Assembly (NCBI GenBank): GCA_000434215.1
Contig: HF999710.1
Coordinates: 50,020-90,021 of the forward strand
Reading direction: 5' to 3'
DNA: 40,002 bases
Source of the DNA: Bacteroides sp. CAG:144
GTDB lineage: Bacteria; Bacteroidota; Bacteroidia; Bacteroidales; UBA11471
Shown: one piece after another, positions 34,455-40,002 of the stretch
How the letters are laid out: each line of letters begins with the position of its first letter
How positions within the stretch are numbered: the first letter of the stretch is position 1
The notes under the pieces: model-generated
What the model was told of the DNA's origin: nothing
What the model saw: only the letters and a program-made list of their open reading frames with translations
The model's database searches: none
Made by a program: the position numbers and the translations under genes

Positions 34455-36098
34455 ATGAAACGTACTCTTTTCTACTTACTGGGAATTTGCGTGATCACTT
34501 CTTTCATGGCTTTGTCGAACAAACAAAAGCCTGTCATCTACATGATCGGAGATTCGACAATGTCCAACAAATCACTTGTCGGAGGAAATCCCGAACGGGG
34601 TTGGGGGCATGTACTCCCCGGATTCTTCTCTTCCGAAATAAAAATAGACAACCATGCCGTAAACGGTCGCAGTTCGCTCAGCTTTATGAGTCGGTGGAAT
34701 GCCGTCTACGACCAATTGAAAAAAGGTGATTATGTATTCATTCAATTCGGGCACAATGATCAGAAAAAGAAACCCGACCGCTATTCCGACCCCGACACGG
34801 CCTATAAAAACAACCTGAGATTTTACATCAACCAAACCCGTGAAAAAGGTGCTATTCCCGTACTTTTCACCTCTATCATAAGACGAAAATTCGGAGAAGA
34901 CGGTAAACTCATCGATACGCACGGACGTTACATATCGGCCTGCAAAGAAGTTGCTGCCGAAATGAAAGTCGTATGCATCGACCTCAACAACAGTACCGAA
35001 ACTCTCGTGAATAATCTCGGAGACGAGAAATCGAAAGAACTCTTCATGTGGGTAGCCCCGGGTACGTGTCCCGCCATACCCGACGGCCGCAAAGACGACA
35101 CTCACCTCAAAGTAAAAGGCGCCCGTATCATCGCAGGCATGGCGGTAGACTCCATCGAGAAAAAAATACCCAAACTTGCCCCCTATATCCGCCGATACGA
35201 CTATGTCGTGGCACAAGACGGGAGCGGAGATTTCTTCACGTTGCAAAAAGCCATCGATGCTGTTCCTGCATTCAGCAAACGCCCCACGACCATATATATA
35301 CGCAATGGCGTATATAAAGAAAAAGTCACCGTACCGGGCAATCGAAACAACATACACATCATAGGCGAAGATGTAGATAAAGTCATTCTCACCTACGACG
35401 ATTACGCGTCTAAAAAGAATGCATTCGGCGACAATATAGGCACCTCGGGATCATCGTCATTCTTTGTTTATGGAAACGGGTTCACCGCCGAAAACGTAAC
35501 ATTCGAAAACAGTTCCGGACCGGTAGGCCAAGCTGTGGCGTTATTTGTAGCCGGAGATAAATGCGTATTCAAAAACTGTAAGATGAAAGGTTTCCAAGAC
35601 GCCCTTTACACCTATGGAGAAAACTCCCGCCAATACTACGAGAATTGTTATATAGAAGGTACAACCGACTTCATTTTCGGCAAATCGACCGCTTGGTTCG
35701 AGAATTGTACCATACACAGCAAACAAAATTCTTACATCACGGCTGCCGCCACACCCGAAAACGTAACTTACGGATATGTTTTCAACAAATGTCGTCTCAC
35801 GGCCGACGATGGTGTCGAGAAAGTGTATTTAGGTCGCCCGTGGAGACCTTATGCCGCAGTCTTGTTCACCAAATGCGAAATGGGAAAACATATTCGCCCC
35901 GAAGGTTGGCATAATTGGGGAAAAGCCACCAACGAAAAGACCGCCCGCTACTGCGAATACAAAAACAAGGGCGAAGGCTCAAACACACAAGGTCGTGTCG
36001 CATGGTCGCATCAGCTGAACAGAAAAGAAGCCTCCCGATACTCAATCAAACAAGTCTTGGGCGGTAACGATGGCTGGAATCCACAAGAAAAAAATTAA
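34455..36098 (+). CDS. Two-domain pectin esterase: CE12-type acetylesterase + CE8 pectin methylesterase
   Basis: The 547-residue secreted protein has two catalytic domains. Residues 27-240 form an SGNH/GDSL acetylesterase of the rhamnogalacturonan acetylesterase type (CE12): Ser34 in IGDSTM, the oxyanion Gly/Asn in NGRSS and FGHND (98-102), and Asp214-x2-His217 in KDDTHLK. Residues about 250-540 form a pectin methylesterase (CE8): GPVGQAVAL (355-363), QDALY (381-385), DFIFG with Asp405, and YLGRPW with Arg461. Both active sites look complete. It should remove acetyl and methyl esters from pectin in the periplasm or at the surface. It is first in a unit with two GH105 genes (14 and 6-base gaps). 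Confidence 0.9.
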   Translation: MKRTLFYLLGICVITSFMALSNKQKPVIYMIGDSTMSNKSLVGGNPERGWGHVLPGFFSSEIKIDNHAVNGRSSLSFMSRWNAVYDQLKKGDYVFIQFGHNDQKKKPDRYSDPDTAYKNNLRFYINQTREKGAIPVLFTSIIRRKFGEDGKLIDTHGRYISACKEVAAEMKVVCIDLNNSTETLVNNLGDEKSKELFMWVAPGTCPAIPDGRKDDTHLKVKGARIIAGMAVDSIEKKIPKLAPYIRRYDYVVAQDGSGDFFTLQKAIDAVPAFSKRPTTIYIRNGVYKEKVTVPGNRNNIHIIGEDVDKVILTYDDYASKKNAFGDNIGTSGSSSFFVYGNGFTAENVTFENSSGPVGQAVALFVAGDKCVFKNCKMKGFQDALYTYGENSRQYYENCYIEGTTDFIFGKSTAWFENCTIHSKQNSYITAAATPENVTYGYVFNKCRLTADDGVEKVYLGRPWRPYAAVLFTKCEMGKHIRPEGWHNWGKATNEKTARYCEYKNKGEGSNTQGRVAWSHQLNRKEASRYSIKQVLGGNDGWNPQEKN

Positions 36099-36112
36099 CA
36101 ATCCTGTTCTCC

Positions 36113-37864
36113 ATGAAACAAAAAACGGCTCAGGAAACAAGACATATAAGCATTATCGGCCTCGTGCTGATAATGCTTCTTCCTTTGTTACCGACAAAAG
36201 CAGGAAATGTCGTCGATGAAAATCTCCCTCTGGCCGTACGTTTCTGCCAATCGCAGATGCTGTCGCACCCCGACTATAAGACCATAGACTTCAACACCAA
36301 ACTGAAATGGAATTATACCCACGGGTTACTCATGCAAGCCATTTTCGCCACCTATGACTTCTATCACAGCGACACGCTCGATTGCTCGGCTCTCTACCAT
36401 TATGCCAAAGGATATTACGATGCTACCATCGATGACAACGGGAATATATACGATTACAAAAAAAGCGATTATTCACTCGATCGCGTCAACGCCGGAAAAA
36501 ATCTTTTCCGCCTTTATGCCGAAACCCAAGACGAGCGGTATATGACCGCCATGAAGACATTGCGCGATCAACTCAAAGATCACCCGCGGACCTCTGACGG
36601 AGGTTTTTGGCACAAAAAGAACTATCCCTACCAGATGTGGCTCGACGGCCTGTACATGGGTGCACCCTACTACGCCCAATATGCCCGTGAATTTGAAACC
36701 AATCCCGCAGTTTCTTATGCCGATGTGGTAAAACAGTTCTTGCTTGTTGCATCACACACCTACGATGAGCGCAGCGGTCTCTATATACACGGCTGGGACG
36801 AAAAGCGCACGCAAAACTGGGCCGACCCCGTAACCGGGAAATCCCGACATGTGTGGGGCCGTGCCCTCGGCTGGTATACTATGGCTCTTGTCGATGTTCT
36901 CGAAATACTACCCGATACCGTAACAGGCCGTAATAGTATGCAATCGATATTGAAAGGTATTTTCGATGTTTTGCCCGACTATCAAGACAAAGAGAGCGGT
37001 TGCTGGTTTCAAGTAACCGATTACCCCGATAGCACCAACAATTACCTCGAAATGTCGAGTACAGCCATGTTTGCCTACTCCATAGTCAAAGGAGTACGCC
37101 TCGGCTACCTCGACACCTCTCTCCTCCCCATTGCCCGAAAAGCATACGACGGCATGGTAAAAGAATACATCGAAGTAGAATCCGACGGAAAAATCACACT
37201 TAAAAACATTTGCGCCGTAGCGGGATTGAGCAGCGACCGAGATGGTTCATATGACTATTATGTAAATAAGACCGATGTAAGAAGCAACGACCCCAAAGGA
37301 GTCGGTCCCTTTATTCTCCTCTGTATCGAATGGGAAAAATTGAAGAAGACCGACCTCTGCGATAAAGAACTCGAACACCTCCGATCGGAAAATAAAGAGT
37401 TGAAAAACAAAGTTGCAGAACTCACAACAGCAATTACGACCATTTCGACCGAAAACGACTCTTTACAACACAAAATCGACGAACTTGAAGCCATAATCGC
37501 AACTCTCACGGCCAAAAACGATTCTTTGCAAAACAGGATTGAGGAACTCGAAGCCGACCAAAAAACCGAAGGAGGAGACAGTAGCACATCTTTTATAAAC
37601 CGAACTTCGGACTCCGATTTCACAGCTCATCTGTCCGACAATGGGAAAAACCTTATCCTGTACTATACCCTGTCCCAAAATGCAGATATAACTATCACGC
37701 TTACCTCTCTCAACGGAATAACCAAGTTACAGGACTTTATCCCCGAATGTACAACCGGGAATCATACGCAAGTACTCGATACCGACATGCTCCCGGCCGG
37801 AACTTATATCCTGCAAGTCAAAAACGACAATAAAACAATCACCCTCAAATACATCAAAAAATAA
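36113..37864 (+). CDS. GH105 unsaturated rhamnogalacturonyl hydrolase with coiled coil and T9SS-like C-terminal domain
   Basis: The 583-residue protein has a signal peptide (about 1-30) and a (alpha/alpha)6 barrel of the GH88/GH105 type to about 412. The two active-site acids are Asp123 in YSLDRVNAGK and Asp178 in YQMWLDGLYMG. It would hydrate and cleave unsaturated galacturonyl-rhamnose disaccharides made by pectin lyases. Residues 417-482 are a heptad coiled coil with a 21-residue repeat (NDSLQHKIDELEA, then NDSLQNRIEELEA). Residues about 500-583 resemble a type A type IX secretion sorting domain (beta strands, LPAGTYILQVKND, ending in lysines). Its neighbour paralogue lacks both extensions. 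The tail meaning is inference. Confidence 0.87.
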   Translation: MKQKTAQETRHISIIGLVLIMLLPLLPTKAGNVVDENLPLAVRFCQSQMLSHPDYKTIDFNTKLKWNYTHGLLMQAIFATYDFYHSDTLDCSALYHYAKGYYDATIDDNGNIYDYKKSDYSLDRVNAGKNLFRLYAETQDERYMTAMKTLRDQLKDHPRTSDGGFWHKKNYPYQMWLDGLYMGAPYYAQYAREFETNPAVSYADVVKQFLLVASHTYDERSGLYIHGWDEKRTQNWADPVTGKSRHVWGRALGWYTMALVDVLEILPDTVTGRNSMQSILKGIFDVLPDYQDKESGCWFQVTDYPDSTNNYLEMSSTAMFAYSIVKGVRLGYLDTSLLPIARKAYDGMVKEYIEVESDGKITLKNICAVAGLSSDRDGSYDYYVNKTDVRSNDPKGVGPFILLCIEWEKLKKTDLCDKELEHLRSENKELKNKVAELTTAITTISTENDSLQHKIDELEAIIATLTAKNDSLQNRIEELEADQKTEGGDSSTSFINRTSDSDFTAHLSDNGKNLILYYTLSQNADITITLTSLNGITKLQDFIPECTTGNHTQVLDTDMLPAGTYILQVKNDNKTITLKYIKK

Positions 37865-37870
37865 TACCTT

Positions 37871-39100
37871 ATGAAAAAGACCTTCAAAATCCTGCTTTTC
37901 ACAACATTGGCCTTAGGTTGTTGCGGAAGCATCGATGCCAAGAAAAAACAAAAATTCGATGTAAACCCTGATCTTCCTATGTCGATACGCATGGCTCAAT
38001 CGGAGATTATACGCAATCCCGAAGGTTGGATGCTCGATTTCAGTCAAAAACTAAAATGGAACTATTGCCACGGTCTCGAATGCCAATCATTCCTCGATGT
38101 GTATGACCATTATAAAGGAGAAAAAAAATATGCCAAAGCAGTAGCTCCTTTCTATACTTATGTCAAAGATTATGCCGATACCATCATCAACGAGAATGGC
38201 ATCATTTACGGATACAAGAAAACCAATTACAATCTCGACCATGTAAATTCGGGGAAAATACTTTTCCGTCTCTACGACCGTGAAAAAGACCCCCGTTACA
38301 AAATCGCCATGGATACCCTGCGTGCACAACTCGCCTCGCAACCCCGTACATCAGAAGGCGGTTTCTGGCACAAAAAAGTATATCCGTTCCAAATGTGGCT
38401 CGACGGTCTCTATATGGGAGAACCTTATTATGCCGAATATACCGCGACATTCGACGCAGACAATACACAGGCTTACGCCGACATAGTAAACCAATTCCTT
38501 TTGGTGGCCAAGCGTACTTACGATAAAGAAACCGGCCTGTATCGCCATGCATGGGACGAAATAAAAGCCTTGCCGTGGTCGGACAAAAGCGGACGTGCCC
38601 CTCATGTGTGGGGTCGTGCCTTGGGCTGGTATATGATGGCCATCGTCGATGTACTCGATTACTTACCCGAAAGCCAACCCGGACGGGATAAAATGATAAC
38701 GATCCTACAAAACATCGTCAAAAATCTGGCCAAATATCAAGATCCCAAAACCGGAGCTTGGTGTCAGGTCATCGACCAAACCGGCCGTGAAGGAAACTAT
38801 CTCGAAATGTCTTGTACACCGATGTACGCTTACGCTATCGCCAAAGGCGTGCGTAAAGGATACCTCGACCCGTCAGCCCTCGAAATGGCAAAGAAAGCCT
38901 ATCAAGGCATTCTCAACAACTTCATCAAAGTCGATGAAAAAGGTCTCGTATCGCTGACAAATGTATGCGGCGTGGCCGGCTTGGGAGGGAAACCGTACCG
39001 CGACGGTTCTTTCGACTATTATGTAAACGAAATCGTTCGCGATAACGACCCCAAAGGGGTTGCTCCGTTTATCATGCTCTGTCTCGAAATGAATAACTAA
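37871..39100 (+). CDS. GH105 unsaturated rhamnogalacturonyl hydrolase (tandem paralogue)
   Basis: The 409-residue protein is a second GH88/GH105 barrel, aligned with its upstream neighbour almost residue for residue: the active-site acids are again Asp123 (NLDHVNSGK) and Asp178 (FQMWLDGLYMG). The export signal is MKKTFKILLFTTLALGCCGS; a lipobox is possible at LGC but atypical. It lacks the coiled coil and C-terminal sorting-like domain and has the normal family length. It starts 6 bases after the paralogue and ends the operon before a strong terminator. Tandem duplication followed by different targeting or substrate preference is the simplest reading. Confidence 0.92.
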   Translation: MKKTFKILLFTTLALGCCGSIDAKKKQKFDVNPDLPMSIRMAQSEIIRNPEGWMLDFSQKLKWNYCHGLECQSFLDVYDHYKGEKKYAKAVAPFYTYVKDYADTIINENGIIYGYKKTNYNLDHVNSGKILFRLYDREKDPRYKIAMDTLRAQLASQPRTSEGGFWHKKVYPFQMWLDGLYMGEPYYAEYTATFDADNTQAYADIVNQFLLVAKRTYDKETGLYRHAWDEIKALPWSDKSGRAPHVWGRALGWYMMAIVDVLDYLPESQPGRDKMITILQNIVKNLAKYQDPKTGAWCQVIDQTGREGNYLEMSCTPMYAYAIAKGVRKGYLDPSALEMAKKAYQGILNNFIKVDEKGLVSLTNVCGVAGLGGKPYRDGSFDYYVNEIVRDNDPKGVAPFIMLCLEMNN

Positions 39101-39158
39101 AATTCTATTTATTCCGTAAAAAATCGACAAAAAACGATACAAACCTCTTTCTCTCTGT

Positions 39159-39200
39159 TAAAAGCTATTTCATTTGCACATGAAATAGCTTTTATTTTTT
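39159..39200 (+). terminator. Terminator of the pectin esterase-GH105 operon
   Basis: A perfect 15-base stem (39159-39173 with 39180-39194) with a 6-base loop is followed by TTTTTT. It lies 58 bases after the second GH105. Confidence 0.85.
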
Positions 39201-39223
39201 TATCTATTTAAAAATAAAATTTA

Positions 39224-39231
39224 TACCTTTG
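39224..39231 (+). promoter_or_regulatory. Promoter -7 box for the winged-helix gene
   Basis: TACCTTTG is a perfect TAnnTTTG match, 38 bases before ATG 39269. Confidence 0.65.
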
Positions 39232-39268
39232 TTTCATATTCTCTAACTAGAATAAATTTTTACTGATT

Positions 39269-39472
39269 ATGAAAAGGGAAGAAATTGGCATGAATGCCGG
39301 TTTGGTGTGGAATGCACTGAACGAAAAAGGTCCTATGACCGTAAAAGACTTGAGAAAAGCAACCAAACTGAAAGACAAACAAATTTTCGCTGCTTTAGGT
39401 TGGTTGTCCCGTGAAGACAAAGTCTCTACAACCGAAGTTGAAAACGACTTGGAAGTATCACTCATCAGATAA
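39269..39472 (+). CDS. Small winged helix-turn-helix protein (DUF2582-like)
   Basis: The 67-residue product is essentially one winged-helix domain: MNAGLVWNALNEKGPMTVKDLRKATKLKDKQIFAALGWLSREDKVS. It has the helix-turn-helix (about 22-45) and a wing, with no ligand domain, so it is either a minimal DNA-binding protein or a protein-protein adaptor; the short Bacteroidetes family (DUF2582-like) has no assigned role. It is a complete one-gene unit: its own promoter, then a strong terminator. Its place within a pectin locus may be coincidence. Confidence 0.85.
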   Translation: MKREEIGMNAGLVWNALNEKGPMTVKDLRKATKLKDKQIFAALGWLSREDKVSTTEVENDLEVSLIR

Positions 39473-39491
39473 ATCATATCTGGCATAAAAC

Positions 39492-39535
39492 AAAAAGAAG
39501 GCGGTGTGCAACAAATTGCACACCGCCTTCTTTTT
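39492..39535 (+). terminator. Terminator of the winged-helix gene
   Basis: A perfect 20-base stem (39492-39511 with 39516-39535), core GAAGGCGGTGTGCAA, 4-base loop, then more T residues; 20 bases after the stop codon. Confidence 0.93.
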
Positions 39536-39635
39536 TTCGCAAAAAACCAAAAAGTACACGCTTTTGCAACAAACAATCACCTCATGAATAAAAAAATAAT
39601 GTATCTTAGAGCCCGAAAATATAAACATTAAAACC

Positions 39636-40002
39636 ATGAAAAATCGGTTCAAACTCTTTATGTTGTTTTTGCTGTCGTGTACCTTGCTTTCGGCAGCCGA
39701 AAAACCCAAGCAATTGCTTATCGTTGCACAAGACGGCAGCGGCGATTACACAACCATACAAGAAGCCATATACGCAATCCGAGACTATACGCCCGTTCCC
39801 ATCACGGTCTTTATCAAAAACGGCGTATATAATGAAAAACTTATCATACCAAGCTGGAAATGCGACATTACCCTCGAAGGTGAAAACGCCGACAGTACAA
39901 TTATTTCTTACGGAGACTACGCAGGAAAAGAACTTATATATTTTGGAGACTCTATCGCCAAAATGGGTACTTTCCGCAGCCATACGGTATTGGCTGCCGG
40001 CC
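39636..40002 (+). CDS. Pectin methylesterase (CE8), 5' part only
   Basis: The reading frame starts at ATG 39636 and runs off the right edge after 122 codons. A signal peptide (MKNRFKLFMLFLLSCTLLSAAE) precedes the CE8 start LLIVAQDGSGDYTTIQEAIYAI, which matches the same part of the CE8 domain in the 34455 gene (VVAQDGSGDFFTLQKAIDAV). The propeptide-like extension seen in plant enzymes is absent. Catalytic residues lie beyond the edge. Upstream, TATCTTAG at 39602-39609 is a near match to the promoter -7 box. It extends the pectin locus to the right. Confidence 0.88.
   Translation, partial: MKNRFKLFMLFLLSCTLLSAAEKPKQLLIVAQDGSGDYTTIQEAIYAIRDYTPVPITVFIKNGVYNEKLIIPSWKCDITLEGENADSTIISYGDYAGKELIYFGDSIAKMGTFRSHTVLAAG

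Overview
The window is a gene-dense stretch of a Bacteroidales chromosome. Evidence: a gldE-gldD-phosphopantetheinyl transferase cluster beside ssb, an argR-GNAT-argG-argC-argD-proC operon, the parA-parB-DUF5683-lytic transglycosylase cluster, pectin-degrading polysaccharide enzymes, weak Shine-Dalgarno sites, and Bacteroidetes-type promoters (-7 box TAnnTTTG) before nearly every transcription unit. A gut relative such as Barnesiellaceae is my guess; the genus cannot be fixed from this sequence. I saw no rRNA, tRNA, CRISPR array, insertion sequence, phage or plasmid signature.

Layout. 1-3806 (minus): a cut-off M28 lipoprotein, a C26 amidase-M19 dipeptidase fusion and asd. 4065-8666 (plus): a Kef-type antiporter with a universal-stress-like tail, then the NfnA/NfnB electron-bifurcating pair. 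8859-11406 (plus): an exported TPR/YD-repeat protein of unknown role and panB. 11472-15337 (minus): acyl-CoA ligase, gpmI, DUF3109. 15575-20047 (plus): a secreted GH43, then the mtaB, LpxL-like acyltransferase and glycosyltransferase 2 operon. 20114-23327 (minus): ssb as its own unit, followed by gldE-gldD-PPTase with overlapping reading frames. 23491-28919 (minus): a seven-gene arginine/proline operon led by argR, with an unexpected PspC gene inside. 29167-29949 (minus): surE, divergent from parA-parB-DUF5683-MltD-like transglycosylase (30293-34345, plus). 34455-40002 (plus): a pectin locus with a CE12-CE8 two-domain esterase, two tandem GH105 hydrolases (one with a coiled coil and a T9SS-like C-terminal domain), a small winged-helix gene and the start of another pectin methylesterase.

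How it works together. The arginine operon carries arginine steps (first acylation by inference, then argC, argD, argG) and proline formation (proC) under a repressor whose own promoter holds two ARG-box-like sites. The pectin locus would remove acetyl and methyl esters (CE12, CE8) and cleave unsaturated uronyl-rhamnose disaccharides (GH105); polysaccharide lyases and SusC/SusD-type uptake genes are not in view. Most of the window is core metabolism. The more novel points are the fusion enzymes, the coiled-coil/sorting-domain tail on one GH105, the cysteine constellation on the arginine-operon GNAT, and two structured leaders (before GH43 and parA).
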